From NCBI GenBank assembly GCA_019359075.1, contig JAHHIB010000094.1:1-33928 (forward strand): DNA of 33,928 nucleotides. The letters are read 5' to 3'. Both the position numbers and the translations under genes were made by a program. This stretch comes from Kalymmatonema hyalinum WJT4-NPBG1. GTDB taxonomy: Bacteria; Cyanobacteriota; Cyanobacteriia; Cyanobacteriales; Nostocaceae. Positions 23,720-31,851 of the stretch are shown here, in pieces (the first letter of the stretch is position 1; every line of letters starts with the position of its first letter). Below the pieces are notes generated by a model. It made no database searches. It was not told where the DNA came from and saw only the letters and a program-made list of their open reading frames with translations.

Positions 23720-24871
23720 ATGCGTATAGCCTGGATTGGAAAAAAATCACCCTTTTGTGGCAATGTCACCTACAGTAGAGAAATTACAAATGCCTTGCTA
23801 GACCGGGGACACCAAGTTAGCTTTCTCCACTTCGCCCAGGAAGAATCAGACTTGGATAAGTGGCCCAATTGCCCAGAAGTCACCCTACCCTTCATTTACA
23901 AGTCCCAGGTTTACACAATTCCAACTTTCAAAGCGACTAAGGTTTTAACTCAGTCGCTGCGACGCCTCAAACCTGATATAGTCCATGCTTCTCTCACCCT
24001 ATCTCCTCTTGACTTTGTTCTGCCGGAAATTTGTGAGCAACTGAATTTGCCACTCATTGCCACTTTCCACACACCGTTTGCTGGAAAGGGAGCAAAACTG
24101 GTCTCAGGAACACAACTTTTGGCTTATCAACTCTACGCACCCTTTTTGGGTAACTACGATCGCGTGATTGTATTTTCCCAAATTCAACGAGAATTGTTAG
24201 CTCGCATGGGTGTACCGGAACAAAATATTGCTGTTATTCCCAACGGTGTGGATGTTGAAAAGTATTCTCCTGGTCCTTCTAGGATTAAAGAGGAATTTCG
24301 AGCCGAACGCTTGTTTGTCTACCAAGGTCGCATAGCCCCAGAAAAAAATCTTGAAGCCCTGCTACGTGCTTGGAAACAGGCAGAAATGGGAGCAAACAGC
24401 AAATTGCTTGTTGTTGGTGATGGTCCTTTGAAGCCTTCCTTAGAACCATTCTATGGTTCGGAGTACAACATTACCTGGTTGGGATTTGTTGCCGATGAAC
24501 AACGACGCATCGAAATTTTACAGGGAGCAGATGTCTTTATTTTACCATCATTAGTAGAGGGTTTGTCTCTGTCTCTATTAGAAGCAATGGCTTGTGGGCT
24601 TGCTTGTTTAGCAACAGATGTGGGTGCAGATGGAGAAGTTCTGGAGAAAGGAGCGGGTGTCGTTCTTAATACAAAAACCACACGTTTTCAATTAAGAACC
24701 CTTTTGCCACTCTTCCAAGACCATGCCGAGTTGACAACTTTGCTAGGGCAGAAAGCCAGAAAGCGGGTATTAGAACGGTATACTCTTAGCGGCAACATTA
24801 CTCGACTTGAAGAACTTTACACCAAAGTTTTGGAACAGCGACGACGCGTACCGCTGAGTTGGGGAGCGTAG
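23720..24871 (+). CDS. family 4 glycosyltransferase
   Basis: A 383-residue GT-B fold retaining glycosyltransferase of family GT4. The N-terminal domain shows MRIAWIGKKSPFCGNVTYSR and DIVHASLTLSPLDF. A linker with IAVIPNGVDVEKYSP leads to the C-terminal domain with VYQGRIAPEKNLEALL, LLVVGDGP and the donor-binding E-x7-E element PSLVEGLSLSLLEAMACG. It uses a nucleotide sugar and acts on a lipid or polysaccharide acceptor at the cytoplasmic membrane. The subfamily is not identified; it is not SqdX by its N terminus, and could act in lipid or envelope glycan synthesis. It is transcribed alone. Confidence 0.87.
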   Translation: MRIAWIGKKSPFCGNVTYSREITNALLDRGHQVSFLHFAQEESDLDKWPNCPEVTLPFIYKSQVYTIPTFKATKVLTQSLRRLKPDIVHASLTLSPLDFVLPEICEQLNLPLIATFHTPFAGKGAKLVSGTQLLAYQLYAPFLGNYDRVIVFSQIQRELLARMGVPEQNIAVIPNGVDVEKYSPGPSRIKEEFRAERLFVYQGRIAPEKNLEALLRAWKQAEMGANSKLLVVGDGPLKPSLEPFYGSEYNITWLGFVADEQRRIEILQGADVFILPSLVEGLSLSLLEAMACGLACLATDVGADGEVLEKGAGVVLNTKTTRFQLRTLLPLFQDHAELTTLLGQKARKRVLERYTLSGNITRLEELYTKVLEQRRRVPLSWGA

Positions 24872-25138
24872 AGGGGACAAAGGGACAGCTTTTTGAGCGA
24901 CGCCCAGACGCGGAGAAACGGAGACGCAAAGAAAAATTTTTGCAAGGAAAAATAAACTTTGCGGACTCACTTTCAAAAAACCTGCCCTTAAAAGCAGGGG
25001 GACAGGAGACAGGTATGGGGAAAAACCTGTAACCTGTAACCTAAAAACTTTCAGAATAAGGAATATTTTTCTCTTTCCTGAGTGAAACAAGAGGGATTCA
25101 ATTAACTTGCCTGTGTAACTTATTTAGTTAAAGTCAAG
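24872..25138. repeat. spacer with short repeats and hairpins
   Basis: The gap between convergent genes holds CCTGC/GCAGG (24981-24985, 24994-24998), ACAGGT/ACCTGT pairs and two tandem ACCTGTA heptamers near 25026-25041. The segment around 24900-24930 (GCGGAGAAACGGAGACGCA) is a common cyanobacterial spacer sequence, also seen near 198-225. No gene. Confidence 0.5.
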
Positions 25139-26806
25139 TTAGAAATTGAAACCAATTCCTAGCATCAGCCCGACATCAGTCTCATCTAGAAAAGCTGCAT
25201 TCACAGAACCTGTTAATGTAAATCTACGAGCTAATGGCACATCAACACCGCCAGAAAGAAGGAAACCAACATTAGCATCATCACTAGTTTCAATAGCGAC
25301 GCCAGCACCTACGTAAGGGGCTATGTTAAACCCTTGTCCTGTTCCTCGTTGGGAAAGGTCGAAGGTAATGGGAACTAGAACAATGGGATCACCCCCAATC
25401 ACTGCTGAAGGTCGCACCGAGATGTTTCGTGTCAGCCCAATTTTACTGAAAACTGCAAAGTTCCCTTCAGCAAGAGCGGAATCACCGCCTAACCCAATAT
25501 TGCCACCAACTCCGATATAGCTAGAGACACCACGAGTGGCTCTACCTGGCGTAATACCGTCTCCACCATTCTGCGGCTGCTGATTGAGACTCACGTCAGA
25601 CGGTATAAGGACTTGGTTAATCGCATGAATCACACCGTTGCTTGCTTGGATGTTCGGCTGAATCACACTCGCATTGTTCACTGCAATTTGATTACTACCA
25701 GCATTGACGTTAACGTTTAAGGGTAAGCCCTCAGCAGTTTTGAGATTGCCAGTCGTAAGTTCATTAGCACTGAGACCACCAGGCACCACATGGTATCTCA
25801 AAATTTTAATCAGTGCTTCTCTGTTTTCTGGCTGCTGTAACCGCTGTAGAGTTTCTTGCGGCAAAGCAGCAAATGCCTCATCGGTCGGAGCGAAAACAGT
25901 ATACGGACCTGGTTGTTGTAAAATTTCTGCTAAACCTGCTGTTTTTAGTAAAGAAGTCAAGATTGTAAAGGAATTACTAGAGGCAGCAAGGGATACAATG
26001 TCTTGGTTGGTTTGAGTGGCACTAGTGGTTCCACCTACAACATAACTAGCCGCTGCGATATTCTTAGGAATAGGTTGTAACTGTCCCTGTCTCACTAAAG
26101 CTTGATATAAATGTGCTGCTGCTTCTGCACGAGTTAGAGGCGCAAGGGGATTGAGCGTGCTTACATTGGGATAGTTAACCACAAGATTAGCTTGTGTTGC
26201 AGTTGCCACGTTATTCACGGCGTAGCTTGGGATAGCATTGGCATCTGAGTAGGTACTAAGAATATTTGTTGCATCACCGCTAGCAGTCAAACCCAGACCA
26301 CTTGTTAAAGCAACGATCGCCTGCACCTTGGGAATTTGCTGATTTGGCAGAAACAAATTCCCTGGATAGCCTGACAGAAATCCAGTCTCATAGGCTGCCT
26401 GAATTGCAGAAGCTGCCCAGAAGCCAGAAGGAACATCCTTAAATCCACCAGGACTTAACTGCCGAACTCGGTTTTGGTTGAAAGCTTTTTGAATCATTGC
26501 TGCAAATTCAGCACGAGTCACGGGTTGATCCGGTCTATAAGTGCCATCAGGAAAGCCAGTAATTATATTCCTTGCGGCTAGGGCTTGAATAAATGGTTGT
26601 GCCCAGTAATCTGCTCCAACATCCGGAAAGTTAGTCGCTGGAGTTGTCGTTGGAGTTGTCGTTGGAGTTGTCGTTGGAGCGGTTTCTTGAGCTAAAGTTT
26701 GAGCAGAAATTAATGTCGGGCTAACTGTAGCAGTTATTATTCCTAGCGCTACCAATGCGGTGCTGACTGTTGACAAACGCCTTAAGCTATACATAATTTT
26801 TTTCAC
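25139..26806 (-). CDS. outer-membrane protein: SLH domains, fasciclin domain and C-terminal beta-barrel-like region
   Basis: A 555-residue secreted protein. A signal peptide covers about 1-40. A Thr/Pro linker (44-57) precedes three SLH repeats: about 59-105 (FPDVGADYWAQPFIQALAAR), 122-165 (FKDVPSGFWAASAIQAAYE) and 185-238 (the last degenerate). Residues 266-403 are a fasciclin domain (ILTSLLKTAGLAEIL, GPYTVFAPTDEAFAALP, LRYHVVPGG, GVIHAINQVLIP). Residues about 428-555 are alternating short strands of aromatic/Gly sequence ending in Phe (LMLGIGFNF), the C-terminal signature of outer-membrane beta proteins. SLH domains bind peptidoglycan or its polysaccharide and fasciclin mediates adhesion, so this is probably a surface anchor or adhesin. 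It has a long promoter region to itself. Confidence 0.87.
   Translation of the reverse strand: MKKIMYSLRRLSTVSTALVALGIITATVSPTLISAQTLAQETAPTTTPTTTPTTTPATNFPDVGADYWAQPFIQALAARNIITGFPDGTYRPDQPVTRAEFAAMIQKAFNQNRVRQLSPGGFKDVPSGFWAASAIQAAYETGFLSGYPGNLFLPNQQIPKVQAIVALTSGLGLTASGDATNILSTYSDANAIPSYAVNNVATATQANLVVNYPNVSTLNPLAPLTRAEAAAHLYQALVRQGQLQPIPKNIAAASYVVGGTTSATQTNQDIVSLAASSNSFTILTSLLKTAGLAEILQQPGPYTVFAPTDEAFAALPQETLQRLQQPENREALIKILRYHVVPGGLSANELTTGNLKTAEGLPLNVNVNAGSNQIAVNNASVIQPNIQASNGVIHAINQVLIPSDVSLNQQPQNGGDGITPGRATRGVSSYIGVGGNIGLGGDSALAEGNFAVFSKIGLTRNISVRPSAVIGGDPIVLVPITFDLSQRGTGQGFNIAPYVGAGVAIETSDDANVGFLLSGGVDVPLARRFTLTGSVNAAFLDETDVGLMLGIGFNF
26639..26680 (-). repeat. 12-bp tandem repeat encoding a Thr/Pro linker
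   Basis: On the plus strand the unit TGGAGTTGTCGT occurs three times in a row from 26639 and then degenerates. In the minus-strand reading it encodes the TTTP linker before the first SLH repeat. Slippage at such a repeat would lengthen or shorten the linker by four residues without breaking the frame. Confidence 0.75.
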
Positions 26807-27245
26807 TCCTCACATAAAAGATGACAGTCATCTCGCCTACCGAAAAATCCTGAGAAGTCATGAGACTCAGTTGATAGATTGCACTTGAATCAACGACCGA
26901 ACAAGCTATCGTTGGAACTTAGACCTCAATAGAAAGAACAACTCATGGAAAATTCAAAATCTTTTGATACACGTAGGTATCAATTAGCTAAAAACGTAGG
27001 AAACAATACAGTAATAAACTTTTCATTTTAGAAAAAGACAATTACTGCAACCAATTAAATATTTCTATAGCTTGATATAGCTCTTTAAGAAGAGACTAAA
27101 CATCTATCTCAGGCAAGGATTTAGTTTAGTTGTTACTAAATAAAATAATGACTCTTGTATTACTTTCAGCAGAAAACAATCTTAAACCCTGGCTTTAACT
27201 TACTTTCACAACAATTTTTTATTCAAACTCAAATGCTTCAATCAG
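26807..27245. other. 439-bp spacer, presumed promoter region
   Basis: No gene is seen. It is A+T-rich and lies upstream of the SLH-fasciclin gene and downstream of the metalloprotease gene, both on the minus strand. It probably contains the SLH-gene promoter and a long leader, but no operator or riboswitch can be identified and no good terminator hairpin follows the protease gene. Confidence 0.4.
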
Positions 27246-28106
27246 TTATTTCAAAGGTATTGAGACGGATTTTTCCTGCACAGACCATCCCAAACTCGTT
27301 GACTGTTCATAAACCCGCTTGAGAGTATTCACATCTCTGGGAGAAATTGGCGGCGGGTTGCGGACTTGGGAAAAGTATAAGGCGTCACTTGGTAGCGGAC
27401 TATGTCCCCAAATTCCTAGCGCATGACCAAATTCGTGGCGAGTCGCTGCAAAGAGATACTGCCCTGTTTGGCTGGGACTCAACAGGATAGTGAAGCGGTG
27501 GGATAAAAGATTATTTTTGCTGACGTAGAACTCGTAGGTGGTTTGAGCAGAACGCGCCCGGGGTATTTTACTGTTAGGAGAAGTTTGCAGTGGTGGAGCT
27601 TTCCGGACAATAGTAATATCTGCATCTGTTGGCTGTTCAACTATTGCTAAAGGCAAATAAACACTCCACTCCTGTACAGCTTGTAAAACGGTATTCACCC
27701 ATTCTTCTGCCTGTTTAGTATTGACTGCTTTCGGTGGTTCTACGTAAACGCGAACAGGAAACTGCGACCAAACTAAATAACCAACTTGGATTTGAGTGAC
27801 TTGAGAAAAGTAGTCACCACTGTTAGTACTATCTTGCCACTGCGCCAGTGTTGGTGGTAAGGGATGAGGTTTGGGGGAAGGTGGGGAGGTGCGGAGAGTG
27901 GGGGGAGATGAGGGGGATGAGGGAGAGGTGGGGAGAGTGGGGGGAGATGAGGGGGATGAGGGAGATGAGGGAGATGAGGAAGAGGTAACAAGGATGGCGC
28001 TAGATTGGAAGTTGGTCAAAATAATAAGCAGCGCTGTACTCATAGCCAATGCTAAAGAGGTGATCAAACGCTGCCAAACTATAGTTTTTGTGATGGTATT
28101 ATTCAA
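27246..28106 (-). CDS. matrixin-like zinc metalloprotease with Ser/Pro linker
   Basis: A 286-residue probable exported or membrane-anchored peptidase. Residues about 13-31 are a hydrophobic signal or anchor segment. Residues 41-85 are a Ser/Pro-rich linker (SSPSSPPTLPTSP) encoded by a 39-bp tandem repeat. The catalytic part begins near 105. The zinc motif is HEFGHALGIWGH at 224-235, with ligands His224 and His228, catalytic Glu225 and a third His at 235. Standard metzincins have HExxHxxGxxH, so one extra residue is present before the last His. The usual Met-turn (DxMY) appears as SDALYF, with Leu. Similar variants occur in cyanobacterial M10-like proteins, from memory. It is a stand-alone gene upstream of the SLH gene. 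Confidence 0.82.
   Translation of the reverse strand: MNNTITKTIVWQRLITSLALAMSTALLIILTNFQSSAILVTSSSSPSSPSSPSSPPTLPTSPSSPSSPPTLRTSPPSPKPHPLPPTLAQWQDSTNSGDYFSQVTQIQVGYLVWSQFPVRVYVEPPKAVNTKQAEEWVNTVLQAVQEWSVYLPLAIVEQPTDADITIVRKAPPLQTSPNSKIPRARSAQTTYEFYVSKNNLLSHRFTILLSPSQTGQYLFAATRHEFGHALGIWGHSPLPSDALYFSQVRNPPPISPRDVNTLKRVYEQSTSLGWSVQEKSVSIPLK
27879..27992. repeat. polypurine tract with 39-bp tandem repeat
   Basis: The plus strand is almost pure G/A over about 110 bp. A 33-bp block beginning GAGAGTGGGGGGAGATGAGG occurs at 27894 and again at 27933, a 39-bp period equal to 13 codons of the metalloprotease. GATGAGGGA units follow. G-runs of three to six bases make a quadruplex or triplex possible. 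Confidence 0.8.
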
Positions 28107-28172
28107 AGTGCAATGTTGGGTGCTAGATGTAGAGTTGTCGGTTATTTTATCTCCTCATCTCCCCCATCTTTT

Positions 28173-28430
28173 TTACTTAGGGAGCCAACCAGCACTCAAA
28201 ACCACGGTTAAACCAAGAAAAATGACTGTAAGAGCCCAAGTGACTCGGTTTAATGTGTTTTCTGCACTCTTGGTGCTGCTAAACAACTGAGCCTGTCCGC
28301 CAATGGCTCCTATGCCATCACCTTTGGGGCTGTGTAGCATAACTAAGACAATCAAACCAACAGCGGAAAGTACCCAAATGGCTTCTACGACATTATTAAC
28401 GGTCATAATAGCTAATGTAATTGATGACAA
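28173..28430 (-). CDS. secG: preprotein translocase subunit SecG
   Basis: An 85-residue SecG, the small subunit of the SecYEG channel in plasma and thylakoid membranes. Two transmembrane helices lie at about 15-32 (EAIWVLSAVGLIVLVML) and 62-80 (VTWALTVIFLGLTVVLSAG). The connecting loop carries the conserved HSPKGDGIGAIGGQAQLF. The frame starts at 28430, but Met9 (28406, MTVNNVVEAIW) fits the family start better. It lies downstream of gpmI on the same strand, a pairing that recurs in cyanobacteria as I remember it, with a perfect 17-bp inverted repeat between them. Confidence 0.95.
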   Translation of the reverse strand: MSSITLAIMTVNNVVEAIWVLSAVGLIVLVMLHSPKGDGIGAIGGQAQLFSSTKSAENTLNRVTWALTVIFLGLTVVLSAGWLPK

Positions 28431-28470
28431 GTTTCAGTTGAAAGTAACCTTAAATCATTCATTATAAATC

Positions 28471-28523
28471 ATGAATGATGAATTATGAGTTGTGTTAAGT
28501 CTGTTTCATAATTCATCATTCAT
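28471..28523. repeat. perfect 17-bp inverted repeat between gpmI and secG
   Basis: ATGAATGATGAATTATG (28471-28487) and CATAATTCATCATTCAT (28507-28523) are exact reverse complements around a 19-nt loop. It is transcribed in the gpmI-secG spacer and may be a dispersed repeat, an RNA-processing site or a partial terminator. It lacks a T-run, so full termination is unlikely. Confidence 0.85.
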
Positions 28524-28549
28524 ACATAATCCCTCATTCTTGAACTGTG

Positions 28550-30148
28550 TTAAAGCCCCAGTTTTACAGGAGTGCGAGAGAGCCGTACCTGATACTCGGC
28601 AGGTTGCAGCAGGGACTGCCCTGTCATTTCCGAGGGCTGAGGTAGTTGTAAAATATCCAGAATCGTGGGTGCAATGTCGGCTAGCTTGCCATCGCTTCGC
28701 AAGGCGACATCTGTACCATGTCCTGGGATTTTCGCTTTTTCGCCTTCTACTAAGATGAGAGGGACTGGGTTGGTCGTATGCGCTGTCCAGGGATTCCCGT
28801 CAGTATCTAGCAAATGTTCGGCGTTGCCGTGGTCGGCTGTAATAATTGTTGTACCTCCGACTTTAGTGATGGTGGCAAGTAGGCGACCTAAACACTCATC
28901 AACTGTCTCAATTGCTGTCACAGTCGCTTCTATGTTACCGGTGTGTCCCACCATGTCCGGGTTGGCATAGTTGATCACAACCAGCGAGTAGATGCGCTTT
29001 TCAATGGCGGCGCTCGCCACGTCTGTCACCGCAGAGGCTGACATCGCTGGAGCGCTATCATAGGTTGCGACCATCGGAGAGCTTACCAGTTCCCTATCTT
29101 CTCCTTCAAAGGGTTCTTCTAAACCGCCATTGAAGAAGTAGGTGACGTGAGCGTATTTTTCTGTTTCTGCTGTGCGAAACTGCTTTAAACCATGCCCAGA
29201 TATGACTTCCCCTAGAATATGACTCAAATTCTGAGGCTCAAAAGCTACCCCAACTGGTAATTCTGGCTCATACTGGGTAAAGGTTACAAAGGACAGCGGC
29301 GTGATTTGCTGCCTTTCAAAAGCGTTAAATACTGGGCTGACAAAAGCTTGCGTGAGTTGTCTCGATCTGTCGGGACGGAAGTTAAAAAATATGACTCCAT
29401 CCCCTGGTTCTACTGCTCCGGGTGCAATTCTAAGTGGGACAATGAACTCGTCTTTCACACCCTCTGCATACGATGCTTGTAGAACTTCCACAGCCGAACG
29501 ACCATCTCCAGGTCCATCAATAGTCATCACGTCGTAGGCGCGTTTGACCCGATCCCAGCGGTGATCGCGATCCATCGCGTAGTAGCGACCGCTGAGGGTG
29601 ACTATGCGCCCAACTCCTATACGGTCGATGTAGTCTTGAAGAAGCGAGAGTGCTTTCACACCTTCGGTTGGGGTTGTGTCACGCCCGTCGGTGATGGCGT
29701 GTATACAAACTTGTGAGACCCCCTGAATCTTGGCTAAGTCAAGTAATCCGAATAGATGACTGATGTGCGAATGCACCCCACCCTCGGAAGTCAGCCCTAC
29801 GAGATGCAGCTTGCCATTTCGACTAGTCACTTCCTGGCAGATTTTGACAAGTGCTGGATTTTTCAGGATAGAACCGTCTTCTACCGCATCTGAGATACGT
29901 ACCAATTCTTGGGGCACTATTCTACCAGCGCCTATGTTCAAATGACCAACTTCTGAATTGCCCATTTGACCCTCTGGTAAGCCCACCGCTTTCCCTGATG
30001 TTCGGATGAGGGTGTGGGGATAAGCCGCCCACAAGCTATCCATCACCGGAGTTTTAGCAACGGCAATAGCGTTTCCATGAGTTTCCTCGCAGTAGCCCCA
30101 TCCGTCTAAAATGACTAGCACCACGGGAGCAACAGGTGCTTTGGTCAT
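28550..30148 (-). CDS. gpmI: 2,3-bisphosphoglycerate-independent phosphoglycerate mutase
   Basis: A 532-residue alkaline-phosphatase-superfamily enzyme that interconverts 3- and 2-phosphoglycerate in glycolysis and carbon flow from the Calvin cycle. The metal-binding Asp15 is in VILDGWG and the phosphoserine nucleophile is Ser65 in QMGNSEVGHLNIGAGR. Further conserved parts are AITDGRDTTP, SGRYYAMDRDHRWDR, FFNFRPDRSRQLT, VINYANPDMVGHTGN and the metal site TIITADHGNAE. The length is normal. It is monocistronic or co-transcribed with secG. The cyanobacterial version is the target of the small regulator PirC, whose gene is not seen here. Confidence 0.97.
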   Translation of the reverse strand: MTKAPVAPVVLVILDGWGYCEETHGNAIAVAKTPVMDSLWAAYPHTLIRTSGKAVGLPEGQMGNSEVGHLNIGAGRIVPQELVRISDAVEDGSILKNPALVKICQEVTSRNGKLHLVGLTSEGGVHSHISHLFGLLDLAKIQGVSQVCIHAITDGRDTTPTEGVKALSLLQDYIDRIGVGRIVTLSGRYYAMDRDHRWDRVKRAYDVMTIDGPGDGRSAVEVLQASYAEGVKDEFIVPLRIAPGAVEPGDGVIFFNFRPDRSRQLTQAFVSPVFNAFERQQITPLSFVTFTQYEPELPVGVAFEPQNLSHILGEVISGHGLKQFRTAETEKYAHVTYFFNGGLEEPFEGEDRELVSSPMVATYDSAPAMSASAVTDVASAAIEKRIYSLVVINYANPDMVGHTGNIEATVTAIETVDECLGRLLATITKVGGTTIITADHGNAEHLLDTDGNPWTAHTTNPVPLILVEGEKAKIPGHGTDVALRSDGKLADIAPTILDILQLPQPSEMTGQSLLQPAEYQVRLSRTPVKLGL

Positions 30149-30494
30149 AGTAAAACTGCCCTTTACTTTTTGTAATACCCGAATGATACCATTGCTAATT
30201 ACAGCCGCAAGTGAATTTCTGCCTAATAGCTATTTTTTTTGCAGATTTGCGCTTTTTTAAACATTTCTTAAACTTTCTTTATCTTTGGGGACTGGTTGTG
30301 ATGGTAGTGCAAGCACTCAGGAGTCAGGAGTCAGCAATACTTGTCTCAGATATTGCACCTACTTTTTCGTCCGCCAAGAAATTTATTTCTTAGCTCAAAC
30401 CTCAAGTAAGCTAAAGCTCACTGAATATATTTCAGTCCGTTAAAAAGGACTTTAACTATGAGCCTTGAACTTAAGTTCAAGGCGTACTGCCTTT
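30149..30494. other. 346-bp spacer upstream of gpmI with hairpin repeats
   Basis: No gene. The gpmI promoter should lie within 30149-30260, which includes a run of eight T at 30231-30238. A GAGTCAG direct repeat occurs near 30320. The right end holds the palindromic repeat at 30434-30483 and then the IS630 boundary. Confidence 0.45.
30434..30483. repeat. AGTCC/GGACT hairpin and 22-bp perfect palindrome
   Basis: AGTCC and GGACT (30434-30451) form a small hairpin, and 12 bp further on GCCTTGAACTT is followed directly by its reverse complement AAGTTCAAGGC (30462-30483), a perfect 22-bp palindrome. Such paired hairpins starting AGTCCGTT are frequent in Nostocales spacers as I recall. The IS630 element inserted 12 bp to its right. 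Confidence 0.75.
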
Positions 30495-30497
30495 CTA

Positions 30498-31787
30498 GTA
30501 CAGAGCGGCGTAAGTTTAGATAGGGTTATGCCGCCAAAAGCTTACCCTTAAAAGTCCATTGGAAAGGACGAGCTAACTTTTGGTTAAAGTAGTCAATAAA
30601 ATTCAATATTTGCTGTTTGAGATCCGCCTGAGAAGAAAAAATGCCTCTTCGCAAGAGTTTGCGTGTCAAAATGCTGAACCAGATTTCAATTTGATTGAGC
30701 CAGGACCAGTGCTTTGGGGTGAAATGAAAAACCACCTTGTGCTTTGGATTAGCGAGAAACTGGGCGCGGGTGCTCATTGATCGGAGGATGCCAGACTTGC
30801 CCTTAACGCCCAAGGTGTCCTGAGCGATACCTTCTTTGTCAGCAATCCATCTTACCAAGGATTCCGATTGATGGATATTTAGACAGTCCATAATCAAATG
30901 CCACTTGCTAGCAGTCGAGTCAGAGGCAATTAAGCGTTGACAATGCGCCAAGAAATCAGCTTCAGTCCGCTGAGGATCAATGGTAGCAGCTACAACTTGA
31001 CCTGTAACAACATCAAAGTTGGCAATTCCCGGTTTGGGTGCCATGGCGAATATATTCAAACTCTCGACATTCGACTTTGCCCGGTCGCATTGGTAAACTG
31101 GGAAGGGCACGTTCGGTGGCTTGAATACCGCTCATTTCATCAATGCTAATGGTGCGTTCTCCCTGAATAGCTCGTATTGGAGCACTTAGATAGTGTTGGC
31201 TAATGTCTTCCACTTTGACTTCAAACTCTGGGTCGTACGGGGGGAAAAAGCCAGTAGCGAGACTGGTGTGGTTTGAGTTCTGCTTCGGCTAACCATCGTC
31301 CGACCTGGCGCGGGGATATCTGCTCCATAATGCCTTGCTTTATCAACTCCGACGCCAGTTCATGAGCACTCCAATGACTGATGGGACGACCATACTCCAT
31401 CGGGTCACGGCACGCCATTGCCATGCATTCCACTTGCTGTTCCAGGGTAAATTTTAACGGCGCACCAGAACGCGAGCTATCTTGCAATCGTTCCATCACT
31501 GTCACTGATTGCTCGCTAGTCTCAACCCAACGGCGTCGCCATTGCCGCACCATCTTGATACTAATATCGAGCATCCGAGCAATTTCAGCATTGTTTTGCC
31601 CAAGAGCAGCTTGGAGCACAATCCGAGCACGTTGTGCGATTTGCTGCGACGTACTGCGTCGATTCGCTAACTTTTCAAGGACTTGCTGGTCAGTATCACT
31701 CAGGGTGATTGTCAGAGGTTGGCAGGGCATGAGTGGTCCAGTTAATCTCGTCATTTCTACCCTAACCGAATTTACGCTCTGGAGTAC
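30498..31787 (-). mobile_element. IS630-family insertion sequence, about 1.29 kb
   Basis: Each end lies in a CTAG (30495-30498 and 31787-31790), consistent with IS630 insertion at TA with a TA duplication. The ends are imperfect inverted repeats: the left reads TACAGAGCGGCGTAAG...TAGGGT and the right, reversed, TACTCCAGAGCGTAAA...TTAGGGT. It carries only the frameshifted transposase gene on the minus strand. The position is between gpmI's upstream spacer and the ABC-F gene, not in a gene. The exact outer base is ambiguous by one or two because of the shared CTAG. Confidence 0.8.
30526..31754 (-). pseudogene. IS630-family transposase with two frameshifts
   Basis: Read in three frames, the protein is a full IS630-type transposase. 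The N-terminal helix-turn-helix (RRSTSQQIAQRARIVLQAAL, AEIARMLDISIKMVRQWRRR) runs to SRYWLFPP. Then the frame moves by one at a T5C6 run (31239-31249), and the next segment has EDISQHYLSAPIRA and the first catalytic Asp in TISIDEMSG. It moves by one again at CCGGGAATT near 31025-31032, after which the second Asp (HLIMDCLNIH) and the Glu (SWLNQIEIWFS) follow. Each shift equals one extra base. Either the copy is dead, or the T5C6 run supports programmed frameshifting as in some IS630 members; the second site looks like plain decay. Confidence 0.85.
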
Positions 31788-31851
31788 TAGAGAATTGCTT
31801 CTTGTGAGTTGCTAGGTAGTTCTTAGGGAATGACTGCGTACTAACAGTCTA

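Noticed and set aside
27871-28290. A 139-codon plus-strand frame rich in Gly, Asp and Glu
   Set aside because: It is the mirror of the polypurine repeat in the metalloprotease gene, with composition dictated by the repeat and no homology signal.
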